A stretch of DNA of 61,076 nt from contig CAUZFZ010000046.1 in assembly GCA_963579025.1 (NCBI GenBank), positions 1-61,076 on the forward strand. The letters are read 5' to 3'. Positions within the stretch are counted from its first letter, which is position 1. Every line of letters starts with the position of its first letter. This DNA is from CAUZFZ01 sp963579025. Its GTDB lineage: Bacteria > Planctomycetota > Planctomycetia > Planctomycetales > Planctomycetaceae. The translations under genes and the position numbers were made by a program. Positions 17,356 through 24,855 of the stretch are shown piece after piece. The notes under the pieces are model-generated. The model was not told the origin of the DNA and searched no databases. It saw nothing but the letters and a program-made list of their open reading frames with translations.

Positions 17356-19083
17356 ATGACAGTTGAGACGGCTACGTCCCGCATCCTGTGTTTCAGTCGG
17401 GATCCAGAACATTCTCGCAGTGTGGCGGAACGCCTCGCCCCCGAGTACGACGTGGTCTGTCCGGCTACACTCGAGGACAGCCTTGAGACCCTGCACAAGG
17501 GTGGGTTCTCAGGGCTTTTTTTGTGTGGCGATGAAATGACCTCGGCCGGACTTCTGCTGCAGGCCGGCGGCATTCTCGAGCAGCTCAACGATGGCCTGGC
17601 GCTCGTCGGGCATCGGCGCGAGATTCTGTGGCACAACCGTCAATTCCTCGATCTGTCTCATCAGACGGTGGACTCGCTGACCGGCGACAGTTTTTATGAC
17701 GCCTTCGGGTCGCCGGAAATCCTCGGACCAGATTTCTGCCCGCTGAACACAGCCTTCGGCACGGGCGAGTCGGCCTGCAGTACGCTGCGTGTCGGAGACA
17801 AGACCTACTACGAAGTTGAAGCGACACCCGTCTTCGATTCGGAAGGCGATCATTCCGAGTTCGCTCGATACCTGATCGTTGTCCTTCGGGATACATCGAC
17901 ACAGGTGCTGCAGAAACAGAAGCTTAACGCTATCTATCAGGCCGGCCTGGAACTGGGTGATCTGACGCCCAGCGAGCTGCTGGAAATGAGCGTCGATGAC
18001 CGTATTGAATTGCTGAAGTCCAAGATTCTTCACTTCACTCAGGATCTCCTGCAGTACGACACGGTTGAGATTCGCCTGCTGCAGAGGGAAACCAGACAAC
18101 TCGATCCGCTGCTGTCCGTAGGCATGGACGGGAGTGCGTCTCAGCGCGACCTCTTCGCCAACCCAACCCATAACGGTGTCACCGGTTTCGTTGGAGCGAC
18201 CGGCAAGAGTTACCTGTGCGAAGACACGACGTCCGACCCATTGTATCTCTCGGGTGCCGCGAACGCCCGCAGTTCGCTGACTGTTCCGCTGATGCTGCAT
18301 GACGAAGTGTTTGGCACGTTCAACGTTGAGAGCCCGCGGGCAGGAGCGTTCAGCGAGAACGACCTGCAGTTCCTGGAACTGTTTTCCCGCGAGATCGCCG
18401 TCGCGTTGAATACGCTGGATCTGCTGGCCGTCGAGAAACTGTCGACGTTGACGCAAAGCACGGAACTCGTGCTGAGAGAGATTGCCGAGCCGGTCGACGA
18501 GATCATTCAGGACGCGACGTGGCTGATCGAGAATACAGTCGGTGCGGATCGCAGCGTCACCGAGCGGTTGCGTGACATCCTGAATCACACGCGTCATGTC
18601 CGGCAGCTTGTGCACAATGTGGGCGATTCGATTCTGCCCGACGCCGGTCATACGCACGCCGCGCTGCCGCAAAGCGAGACCCGCCCGCGCATGCAGCAGA
18701 AGCGTGTACTGGTCGTTGATGCGGAAGACGACGTGCGTCGCTCCGCACACGAACTGCTTGGCCGGTTCGGCTGCGAAGTCGAGACGGCACACAATGCCGA
18801 AGAGTGTTTTCTGTTGTGCCGCTCGTATCACTACGACGCCGTCATCGCAGACATTCGTCTGCCGGACAGGACCGGTCACGAAGTCTTCACCCAACTGCTG
18901 CAGATCGACCCGCATCTGCCGGTCATGCTCATGACCGGCTACGGCTACGACCCGGGGCATTCAATCGTCAAAGCCCGGCAGGCCGGCTGTAAGACGATTC
19001 TCTTCAAGCCCTTCCGTGTAGATCAGCTCGTCGAAGGGTTGGACATTGCGTTTGCCCCGCCGTCCGATCTGGACGAGACATAA
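17356..19083 (+). CDS. PAS-GAF-receiver signalling protein without a kinase domain
   Basis: A 575-residue multi-domain sensor. Residues 1-75 resemble a degenerate receiver; about 77-190 is a PAS domain (LNDGLALVGHRREILWHN); about 200-345 is a GAF domain (FTQDLLQYDTVEIRLL, GVTGFVGATGKSYLCED, SLTVPLMLHDEVFGTFNVES); 360-440 is helical; 450-570 is a complete receiver with RVLVVDAEDD, Asp in DAVIADIRLPD, MLMTGYG and LFKPF. There is no HATPase_c domain, so it can accept a phosphate but not make one itself. It may act as a dimeric signal integrator fed by an orphan kinase. No output domain is present. Confidence 0.82.
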   Translation: MTVETATSRILCFSRDPEHSRSVAERLAPEYDVVCPATLEDSLETLHKGGFSGLFLCGDEMTSAGLLLQAGGILEQLNDGLALVGHRREILWHNRQFLDLSHQTVDSLTGDSFYDAFGSPEILGPDFCPLNTAFGTGESACSTLRVGDKTYYEVEATPVFDSEGDHSEFARYLIVVLRDTSTQVLQKQKLNAIYQAGLELGDLTPSELLEMSVDDRIELLKSKILHFTQDLLQYDTVEIRLLQRETRQLDPLLSVGMDGSASQRDLFANPTHNGVTGFVGATGKSYLCEDTTSDPLYLSGAANARSSLTVPLMLHDEVFGTFNVESPRAGAFSENDLQFLELFSREIAVALNTLDLLAVEKLSTLTQSTELVLREIAEPVDEIIQDATWLIENTVGADRSVTERLRDILNHTRHVRQLVHNVGDSILPDAGHTHAALPQSETRPRMQQKRVLVVDAEDDVRRSAHELLGRFGCEVETAHNAEECFLLCRSYHYDAVIADIRLPDRTGHEVFTQLLQIDPHLPVMLMTGYGYDPGHSIVKARQAGCKTILFKPFRVDQLVEGLDIAFAPPSDLDET

Positions 19084-19311
19084 GGCGAGCGGCAGGAACT
19101 GGCTGGCAGCTGAATTCCCAGGAATTCAGACGAACCGTCAGAAACGGAATTCCTGCGAATCCGGCTCCGATAAGTCTGGAATGGCCGCTCGCCCAGCCCG
19201 GATTATTCAGGCGAGCGGAGAGCGTCAGCTCTCCGACCTGTGGAATATGCATGAAAGCCGCTCAGCTAACATTCCGTTGTTCTCAAACATCTGCCTGAGG
19301 GACGTTTGACG
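19084..19311. repeat. Intergenic repeats, including a strong hairpin
   Basis: After the stop of the receiver gene a 10-bp inverted repeat (GGCGAGCGGC at 19084 and GCCGCTCGCC near 19190) encloses about 100 bp. A second, tight hairpin lies at 19217-19234: GGAGAGC, loop GTCA, GCTCTCC. Both could end transcription from either side or be REP-like. The region sits just outside the displaced tag fragment. Confidence 0.6.
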
Positions 19312-19506
19312 ACAACAAGATTGGTCGGACGCAGTCGTTTCGGGCTGACTCGACTGCCTCGTAACTGTCACATCCCGGCATGTGGTCGTTCACGATGCCG
19401 ACCGACTGCATGAAGGCGTAGGCTGTTGTCGGTCCGACGAACGACCAGCCGCGTTTCTTGAGTTCTTTGCTCAGGTGTTTCGATTCTGCAGTCTCGGAGC
19501 GGCAGG
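19312..19506 (-). pseudogene. 3' fragment of tag (direct repeat of 26468-26662)
   Basis: This 195-bp stretch aligns without gaps to the last 65 codons of the intact tag gene at 26466-27089, with about 10 differences (95% identity). Orientation is the same, so the two copies are direct repeats about 7.16 kb apart. The reading frame for the tag C-terminus is kept up to the last codons, but the stop codon is lost and the catalytic N-terminal two thirds are missing. The fragment ends abruptly at GGCAGG, where thioredoxin-like sequence begins. Confidence 0.92.
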
Positions 19507-19512
19507 ACTCAG

Positions 19513-19580
19513 CATGGGCCGCACCATTCGGCCCAGAAGTCTGGGTCTACGGGAAATCTACAGGACGGCTTTATCTGTTC
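19513..19580 (-). pseudogene. Broken thioredoxin fragment
   Basis: Read on the minus strand, 19515-19540 encodes DFWAEWCGPC, the thioredoxin active site, and differs from the intact trxA at 21147-21172 by a single base over 26. Upstream of it a short match to the preceding strand (codons for D-K-A-V-L against D-Q-P-V-L) is separated by an out-of-frame insertion. It is fused directly to the tag fragment and cannot make a thioredoxin. Confidence 0.75.
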
Positions 19581-19582
19581 GA

Positions 19583-19996
19583 TCAATAACGGCGTTCGCT
19601 TTCCCCGATGCTTACATCGTTGGCACTCATGTCGCGGCGGCGCATTAGGCCCTGGTCGTCGAACTCCCAGTGTTCGTTGCCGTGAGTTCGGTACCACTGA
19701 CCGTTCGCGTCATGCCACTCGTATTCGAATCGAACCGATATCCGGTTGTCGGTGAATGCCCAGAGTTCCTTCATCAGGCGATAGTCGAGTTCTTTGTTCC
19801 ACTTGTCCCGCAGGAATTCCTGGATAGCTCCTCGACCTTTGAAGAACAGATCGCGGTTGCGCCATATCGAGTCTTCCGTGTACGCCAGCGAAACGCGTTG
19901 GGGGTCTCGACTGTTCCATGCGTCTTCCGCAGCTTTGACTTTGGTGAGGGCGGTTTCGCGAGTGAACGGTGGGCGGATATCGGTCGGTGATGGCAT
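19583..19996 (-). CDS. DUF1348 / SnoaL-like NTF2-fold protein
   Basis: A 137-residue protein matching the DUF1348 branch of the NTF2/SnoaL fold: AEDAWNSRDPQRVSLAYTEDSIWRNRD, FLRDKWNKELDYRLMKELWAFTDNRISVRFEYEWHD and NEHWEFDDQGLMRRR. These small cone-shaped proteins bind hydrophobic ligands in a pocket; the activity of DUF1348 is not known. It is the last gene of the leftward set beginning at 22764 (52 bp after the dehydrogenase) and is likely part of that transcript. Directly after its stop lies gene debris. Confidence 0.85.
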   Translation of the reverse strand: MPSPTDIRPPFTRETALTKVKAAEDAWNSRDPQRVSLAYTEDSIWRNRDLFFKGRGAIQEFLRDKWNKELDYRLMKELWAFTDNRISVRFEYEWHDANGQWYRTHGNEHWEFDDQGLMRRRDMSANDVSIGESERRY

Positions 19997-20048
19997 TGGT
20001 TCGGTTCTTTCTACTCTGAAGTCGACAAATGAAGTTTCCGGGAGTCGG

Positions 20049-20834
20049 TCATGCCGCGGCGGATGTATCGGCTTCGCTCACGCCGTGCAAGACACCGTCG
20101 CCTCCAGCAGCGACTCCGCCGTCAACGGGCAGGATGACGCCTGTGATCCACGGAGCGTTGGTCAGATAGAGTACGGCGGAGGCAATGTCCTCGGGGGTTC
20201 CGTAGCGGCCGAGTGGTTGCATCGCGTGCAGCGAATTCAACTGCTCGTCGGTGAGGTCGCCGTAGAGCGGCGTGGGGACGACACCAGGTGAGACGGCGTT
20301 GATGCGGATGTTGTCGCCGGCCAGTTCGGAGGACAGGTTCTTCGTCAACGCGGTGATTCCGCCCTTCGCAGCGATCGGGGCACTGGACGGAATCGACACG
20401 ACGCTGTTGTCGGTCAGGATCGTGCCGATGTTCACGATCGAACCGCCGTCACCCTGCCGACGCATCTGAATCACGGCGGCCTGCGTGAGCAGGAACGTCC
20501 CGCGCAGATATCCGAGATACCCGTCGAGTTCAGAGACCGAATAATCAGCAATCGGCTTCGACTCGAAGATGCCGGCGTTGTTGACCAATACGTCGACGCG
20601 GCCAAATCGTTCGACTGCGGCGGTTACAAGTTTTCCCGCCGTCGCCGACTGAGTGACGTCTCCGGCAACGATCGCCAGACGACTGGGGACGTCCAGTTGC
20701 GAGGCAGCGCGGGCGAGTTTCTCCTCCGTCCGACCGTTGAGGACGACGTTCATTCCATCGTTCAGGAACGCCTTCGCGACGGCGAGGCCGATGCCGCTCG
20801 CCGATCCGGTCACGATTGCTGTTCTGACTGTCAT
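20049..20834 (-). CDS. Short-chain dehydrogenase/reductase
   Basis: About 261 residues. The Rossmann cofactor loop TGSASGIGLAVAKAF is at residues 8-22, NNAG at about 88-91, catalytic Ser in VNIGTIL/VSIPSSAP, and the usual Tyr-x3-Lys position reads SSAPIAAKGG, where the Tyr seems replaced. The tail VSPGVVPTPLYG and ITGVILPVDGGVAAG is typical of classical SDRs. It would use NAD(P) on an unknown carbonyl or alcohol. ATG at 20834 has AAAGGA upstream; an in-frame start at 20849 is less likely. It is part of the leftward redox set. The apparent loss of the catalytic Tyr deserves checking. Confidence 0.83.
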   Translation of the reverse strand: MTVRTAIVTGSASGIGLAVAKAFLNDGMNVVLNGRTEEKLARAASQLDVPSRLAIVAGDVTQSATAGKLVTAAVERFGRVDVLVNNAGIFESKPIADYSVSELDGYLGYLRGTFLLTQAAVIQMRRQGDGGSIVNIGTILTDNSVVSIPSSAPIAAKGGITALTKNLSSELAGDNIRINAVSPGVVPTPLYGDLTDEQLNSLHAMQPLGRYGTPEDIASAVLYLTNAPWITGVILPVDGGVAAGGDGVLHGVSEADTSAAA

Positions 20835-20918
20835 CGGTCGTCCTTTCAAATTCGGTTGTTCTGTGATGAGTGCGGCGGTCGTAAACGGGCTGCAGTCACA
20901 ACCACCGCACGCGTTCGA

Positions 20919-21254
20919 TCAGGCGGCAGCCACAGCCTGCAGTACTTCCTCGTACTTTTCCTTTGGATGCACTCCGACGAGTCGCTCGACGACTTCGCCG
21001 TTGTGGAAAATCAGGACAGACGGGATCGAGTGGATGCCGTATTCCTGAGCCGCGCCTGAGTTCTCATCGACATTCAGCCTGCCAACTTTGGCACCTTCGC
21101 CGACGTCACCTGCAAGTTCCTCAACGACCGGGCCGAGGATTCGGCAGGGGCCGCACCATTCAGCCCAGAAGTCGACCAGCACAGGCTGATCGCTGCCGAG
21201 CACCTCAGACTTGAAATTGGCATCGGTGAATTGTTCGGGATGTCGAGTGGTCAT
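20919..21254 (-). CDS. trxA: Thioredoxin
   Basis: A 111-residue thioredoxin with active site WCGPC (C34, C37), the buried acidic D in VLVDFWAEW, and the cis-proline loop SIPSVLIF. It reduces protein disulfides in the cytoplasm. It sits inside the accessory redox cluster between the Cys-tailed peptide gene and the dehydrogenase, on the same strand, so it is probably a dedicated cluster thioredoxin rather than the housekeeping copy. A truncated relative of it occurs at 19513-19580. Confidence 0.93.
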   Translation of the reverse strand: MTTRHPEQFTDANFKSEVLGSDQPVLVDFWAEWCGPCRILGPVVEELAGDVGEGAKVGRLNVDENSGAAQEYGIHSIPSVLIFHNGEVVERLVGVHPKEKYEEVLQAVAAA

Positions 21255-21334
21255 GACGTTCTCCTTGTGAGTTGTTGTTTTCAGTTTGAGTTGTGAGTAA
21301 TTCGGGCGTATCGCCGTCGATCAGCGAGCAGAGA

Positions 21335-21360
21335 GGACGACCGCGAAGTTGCGGCCGTCC
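21335..21360 (-). terminator. Strong hairpin between peptide gene and trxA
   Basis: GGACGACCGC and GCGGCCGTCC pair over about 10 bp with one A-C mismatch and a 6-base loop. It starts 25 bp after the stop of the 32-residue peptide and about 80 bp before trxA. It has no long T-run, so it may be a partial terminator or a processing/stability structure that sets different expression of peptide and thioredoxin. Confidence 0.5.
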
Positions 21361-21384
21361 CCGTTTCGTTCATGCTGAGGCCGT

Positions 21385-21483
21385 TCAAGACCCGCAGCCG
21401 CAGGATTTGCTGTCCGACTTCGTCGTCGAGCAGGATTCGGTTTGCTGTTCTTCTTTTTTCGTTTCATTCGTGTTGTCAGCCAT
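21385..21483 (-). CDS. 32-residue Cys-tailed peptide (CGCGS end)
   Basis: A very short open reading frame. ATG at 21483 is preceded by GGAG at 8-bp spacing. The product has a charged N-terminal half (MADNTNETKKEEQQTES, Lys/Glu/Gln-rich) and a C-terminal half with four cysteines, ending KSCGCGS. Cys-Gly-Cys-Gly tails occur in small metal-binding peptides and in precursor peptides of radical-SAM-modified products, but no maturase gene is nearby. Position within the leftward redox operon, next to thioredoxin, suggests a thiol/metal role. Coding status rests on the ribosome-binding site, the composition and the gap that would otherwise be left. Confidence 0.6.
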   Translation of the reverse strand: MADNTNETKKEEQQTESCSTTKSDSKSCGCGS

Positions 21484-21619
21484 GATTGGGCTCCGTTGTG
21501 TTTGAAGTTCGAGAAGAATCGATCTGGTTCAGTTCGGGACTCGGTTGATCAGGGCATCGGACACCTCTCTTTCTGTTATGGGTGACTGCCAGTGGTATGT
21601 TGTTTCGATGCTGTGCGTG

Positions 21620-22174
21620 TTACCCGGCCGCCAATGCCGTCGAGCGACGATCTGATTCACTGTCGGAGTGCACGTGAGATTCAAAGTTGCAGTCGGTCTG
21701 TTGTTGCTCCTTACGACGAAGCAAGCGTGCGAAGACCATGAAATGAGTCACCAGAAGCACTGGCACCCAGAACGTTGGGATGTACCAGGTCGTGTGCAGC
21801 AGCGGTGGAATGTTCGACTGACGCAGGGCGTTCAGCAGGTCGACCGTGCCGACAACGTTGAAGACCCAGACCAGCGGCAGCGCGAGGCTCCACCGATGTC
21901 GAAGAGCCACCAGGGCCCCAATCGCGAGCAGACCGCTGACAAAGTCGCCGTAGGCAACGGCGAATGCAAAGGAGTTCGGCAGAGACTCCGCAACCAGTCC
22001 GGGCACCAGAAACGACAGCCCGACATGCCGAATCGCATGAGGGAAGATCAGAGCTGTTAACGCCACGTTGATCGGCTTCGTGGCGAGCCAGGGTGCCACG
22101 TACCACTTTGCCAGTAGCCCATACACAGTCAGGCTCAACGCAACCTGCACGAGGAAAATCGTCAAAGTATCCAT
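21620..22174 (-). CDS. Small integral membrane protein
   Basis: A 184-residue protein with about five hydrophobic helices: TIFLVQVALSLTVYGLLAKW, VALTALIFPHAIRHVGLSFL, FAFAVAYGDFVSGLLAIGAL, LALPLVWVFNVVGTVDLLNA and YIPTFWVPVLLVTHFMVFARL. The C-terminus is hydrophilic, His/Ser/Asp-rich. Conserved-looking His residues (HAIRH, THF) in membrane segments could bind metal or heme. No named family recognised. It lies 44 bp after the AhpD-like gene and is probably co-transcribed. Confidence 0.78.
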   Translation of the reverse strand: MDTLTIFLVQVALSLTVYGLLAKWYVAPWLATKPINVALTALIFPHAIRHVGLSFLVPGLVAESLPNSFAFAVAYGDFVSGLLAIGALVALRHRWSLALPLVWVFNVVGTVDLLNALRQSNIPPLLHTTWYIPTFWVPVLLVTHFMVFARLLRRKEQQQTDCNFESHVHSDSESDRRSTALAAG

Positions 22175-22218
22175 GGGTCACCTCCTGTAAGAGAAAGAAT
22201 CGAATTGACGGCCAGGCC

Positions 22219-22764
22219 TTATGCCGTGGCGATTTCAGCGACTGCCGGAAAGTCGACTTCAGTGCCAGCGACGTGGTTGAAGTAGTTGGCGAACGTCTTC
22301 CACGCGACAACGGCAACGATCTCTGCGATCTCGGCATCGCCGTGTCCCGCTCGTCGCACCTGGTCGACGTCTTCGTCACTGACCCAGCCGCGGTTCTCGA
22401 CAAGCTGCCGAGTGAATCGGAGCGCGGCGTCGGTTCGCATATCCGGGGAAGACGACTGCCGGGCGTCGGTCAGTTCGCCGTCGCTCAGCCCGACTGACTT
22501 GCCGATCGCGCAGTGAGCGGCGACGCAGTAACCGCAGCCATTCGCTTCTGAGACGGTCAGTGCAATCTGTTCCCGTAGCTTCGCGGGGAGAACGCCGCCT
22601 TCGAGTGCTTCGCCGAAGACGACGTAACTCTTCAAGGCGGCTGGCGAGTTGGCCAGAGTCCGGATGAGATTCGGGACCATTCCGAACTTCTCGTTCACGG
22701 CATCAATCAGTTCGCGTGCCTCGCCGACTGCCTGGCCAGGCTCGATGGCTTTGAGTCGCGACAT
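22219..22764 (-). CDS. Carboxymuconolactone decarboxylase/AhpD-like protein
   Basis: A 181-residue all-helical protein of the CMD/AhpD family. The AhpD-type active site is seen as C77-G-Y-C80-x3-H84 (NGCGYCVAAHC), with the preceding Glu in VSEANG. Such proteins act as thiol-dependent peroxidases or disulfide reductants. ATG at 22764 follows AAGGAG at 8 bp. It is first in the leftward set and lies 40 nt downstream of the predicted start of a sigma-54 promoter (22815-22830). Confidence 0.88.
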   Translation of the reverse strand: MSRLKAIEPGQAVGEARELIDAVNEKFGMVPNLIRTLANSPAALKSYVVFGEALEGGVLPAKLREQIALTVSEANGCGYCVAAHCAIGKSVGLSDGELTDARQSSSPDMRTDAALRFTRQLVENRGWVSDEDVDQVRRAGHGDAEIAEIVAVVAWKTFANYFNHVAGTEVDFPAVAEIATA

Positions 22765-22814
22765 TTCCAGTACTCCTTGTAATTGGTTTGCGTGTCTTCG
22801 ATAGACATAGACTT

Positions 22815-22830
22815 CGCACGGAGCGTGCCG
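22815..22830 (-). promoter_or_regulatory. Sigma-54 (-24/-12) promoter, leftward
   Basis: On the minus strand CGGCACGCTCCGTGCG fits the sigma-54 consensus TGGCACG-N4-TTGCW, with GG and GC separated by exactly 10 bases; mismatches are the first T and the last bases. Transcription should start near 22804, giving a 40-nt leader to the AhpD-like gene. It is the same design as the promoter at 24759-24774. Confidence 0.72.
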
Positions 22831-22900
22831 AAGTCGTAGAGATTCTTTAACTCATTTCATTGAAGCAGCTTGCGGCGATGCGTAGACATTCCGGAAAGGC

Positions 22901-22929
22901 ATGACATTTCGCGAATCGCGAGATATCAC
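22901..22929. promoter_or_regulatory. Dyad enhancer site for the leftward promoter
   Basis: Inverted repeat with 12-bp arms ATGACATTTCGC and GCGAGATATCAC (9 of 12 matching) around a 5-bp spacer. The promoter-proximal arm differs by one base from the proximal arm of the site at 24659-24687. It lies 70 bp upstream of the leftward -24 element, a normal distance for an activator of sigma-54 polymerase. It overlaps the earliest possible start codon of the activator gene, so autoregulation is likely too. Confidence 0.65.
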
Positions 22930-22963
22930 TTTAATTTGCGGAGATGCCGTGGATAATCCGGGC

Positions 22964-24598
22964 ATGAAGACATTCGAATCCTGCGACGACAGTCACATCG
23001 ATTCGGTCAAGTGCCTGTTGCTCGACATGGCTCTTGAGCGGACCGTTGAATCACTCCTCAGCCTGATCGTGAGTCGGCTCAACGGGCTGGCGGATGTCGC
23101 GCTGGCGCGTATGTGGCTGATGGCTCCGGGCGATATCTGCGACAACTGCCATCTGCGTACCGAGTGTCCGAATCAGGAGCGGTGCCTGCATCTTGTTGCG
23201 AGTGCCGGTAGCCCGGTCGATGCCGACGCCGACTGGTCCGGGATCAATGGCAGCTTTCGCCGCTTCCCGATTGGTGTTCGCAAAGTGGGCCACGTGGCGT
23301 CGACGCGTGAGGCGGTCGAGGTCAGTGACATCGGCGATGGATCGCAGTGGATTGCGGATCCCGACTGGGCTGTCCGTGAAGGCATTCTTGGATTCGTTGG
23401 CCAGCCACTGCTGTCGCGCGACGAACTGATCGGAGTGCTGGGAGTCTTCCTGCGCGTACCGGCAGGAAATGACGCTCAGGCCTGGTTGCGTATGGTGGCC
23501 GACCACGCCGCATCATCCATTGCCACTGCCCGAGCCTTCGAAGAAATCGACCGGCTTCGTCGACAGCTCGAACTCGAGAACGAATACCTGCGCGACGAAG
23601 TCAAAGTCGCGACCGGCTGCTGTGGCGGGATCATTGGAGAGAGTCCGGCACTTCAGAAAGTGCTTCAGCAGGTGGAACTTGTCGGCCCCACGGATTCAAC
23701 CGTTCTCGTGCTTGGCGAGTCTGGAGTCGGCAAAGAATTGATCGCTCGAGCCATCCATGAACAGAGCCCGCGCAAAGACGGGCCGCTCATTAAAGTGAAT
23801 TGTGCATCCATTCCGCGCGACCTGTTCGAAAGCGAGTTTTTCGGCCATGTTCAAGGATCGTTTACGGGAGCGATGCGTGATCGAGCCGGCCGATTCGAAC
23901 TGGCAGACGGCGGCACACTGTTCCTCGACGAAGTCGGCGAGATTCCGCTCGACATGCAGAGCAAGCTGTTGCGAGTCCTCCAGGAAGGCACCTACGAACG
24001 AATCGGTGAAGAAGCGACGCGACAGGCCAACGTGCGGATCGTCGCTGCGACGAATCGAAAGCTGGAAGAAGAAGTCGCGGCAAAACGTTTCCGCCAGGAC
24101 CTCTACTATCGACTAAGCGTCTTTCCGATCGACGTCATCCCGCTGCGCGATCGCCGAGAGGACATCCCGCTGCTCGTGCAGAGCTTTCTGGAAACGCAAA
24201 GCCTGAACCTCGGGCTGAGCGTTCCGAAACTGAAACGACGCCACATTATTGAGCTTCAGCAATACGACTGGCCGGGCAACATCCGCGAACTGCAGAACGT
24301 TATCGAGCGAGCCATCATCCGCAGTCGCACCGGCCCGTTGAAATTCGAGTTGCCTCAATCCGAATCCGGCAGCCGCACGCTCCCGATGACCGTTCCCGAT
24401 TCCGAATCTGGTGAGCGGGGACTGTTGACGCTCGACGAAGTCCGTCAGCTTGAGCGAGGCAACTTCATTGCCGTGCTACAGCATCACAACTGGAAGATCT
24501 CCGGTACTGGAGGCGCGGCCAACTTCCTCGGCATGCACCCGGCGACGCTGACCTCGCGCATGAAGGCGCTGGAGATCCGCAAGCCGGTGAAAGACTGA
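22964..24598 (+). CDS. Sigma-54-dependent activator with Cys-cluster GAF domain
   Basis: About 544 residues: GAF (about 20-190), AAA+ (about 225-460) and Fis-type helix-turn-helix (about 500-540, NWKISGTGGAANFLGMHPATLTSRM). The AAA+ part has Walker A GESGVGKE, the sigma-54 loop as GSFTGA (the usual second residue Ala is Ser), and Walker B GGTLFLDE. Inside the GAF domain C59, C62, C68 and C74 (C-x2-C-x5-C-x5-C, before LHLVASAG) could hold a metal or Fe-S centre or act as a thiol switch. An earlier ATG at 22901 is possible, but it falls in the dyad site; ATG 22964 is preferred. It is transcribed away from the leftward set and toward the DsrE gene. Confidence 0.9.
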   Translation: MKTFESCDDSHIDSVKCLLLDMALERTVESLLSLIVSRLNGLADVALARMWLMAPGDICDNCHLRTECPNQERCLHLVASAGSPVDADADWSGINGSFRRFPIGVRKVGHVASTREAVEVSDIGDGSQWIADPDWAVREGILGFVGQPLLSRDELIGVLGVFLRVPAGNDAQAWLRMVADHAASSIATARAFEEIDRLRRQLELENEYLRDEVKVATGCCGGIIGESPALQKVLQQVELVGPTDSTVLVLGESGVGKELIARAIHEQSPRKDGPLIKVNCASIPRDLFESEFFGHVQGSFTGAMRDRAGRFELADGGTLFLDEVGEIPLDMQSKLLRVLQEGTYERIGEEATRQANVRIVAATNRKLEEEVAAKRFRQDLYYRLSVFPIDVIPLRDRREDIPLLVQSFLETQSLNLGLSVPKLKRRHIIELQQYDWPGNIRELQNVIERAIIRSRTGPLKFELPQSESGSRTLPMTVPDSESGERGLLTLDEVRQLERGNFIAVLQHHNWKISGTGGAANFLGMHPATLTSRMKALEIRKPVKD

Positions 24599-24658
24599 CT
24601 CCGCCGACGATGCGACGAAAAACCGCAAGGTAATTCCGTGAGATATGGCGATTCAGGA

Positions 24659-24687
24659 ATGAGATGTCATTAATAGCGATATGTCAT
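24659..24687. promoter_or_regulatory. Dyad enhancer site for the rightward promoter
   Basis: Arms ATGAGATGTCAT and GCGATATGTCAT flank a 5-bp spacer. The promoter-proximal arm, reverse-complemented, is ATGACATATCGC, one base different from the proximal arm at 22901. A third related half-site (GTGAGATATGGCGATTC) lies just upstream at 24638. The site ends 71 bp before the -24 element at 24759, matching the 70-bp spacing at the leftward promoter. Confidence 0.65.
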
Positions 24688-24758
24688 GAGGCATCTTCAC
24701 AGCCGGGAAACTCAGTAACCAGCTTGCTTAACTGGAGTTACGACAACGTAACTCCGAA

Positions 24759-24774
24759 TGGCACGCCGAGTGCG
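24759..24774 (+). promoter_or_regulatory. Sigma-54 (-24/-12) promoter, rightward
   Basis: TGGCACGCCGAGTGCG matches TGGCACG-N4-TTGCW with the invariant GG and GC at the right 10-base separation. The predicted start is near 24785, giving a leader of about 70 nt to the DsrE gene. It lies 160 bp after the activator stop codon. Confidence 0.75.
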
Positions 24775-24855
24775 TTAAGGCATGGTCAGACCGACGACCG
24801 CCCAATTTCATGGCGAGTCGCGAACGCAAACCCCTCACGAAGAAGGATGACGACC

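Noticed and set aside
17509..18960. Long minus-strand frame opposite the PAS-GAF-receiver gene
   Set aside because: Antisense shadow in GC-rich DNA; the sense strand has recognisable PAS, GAF and receiver motifs throughout.
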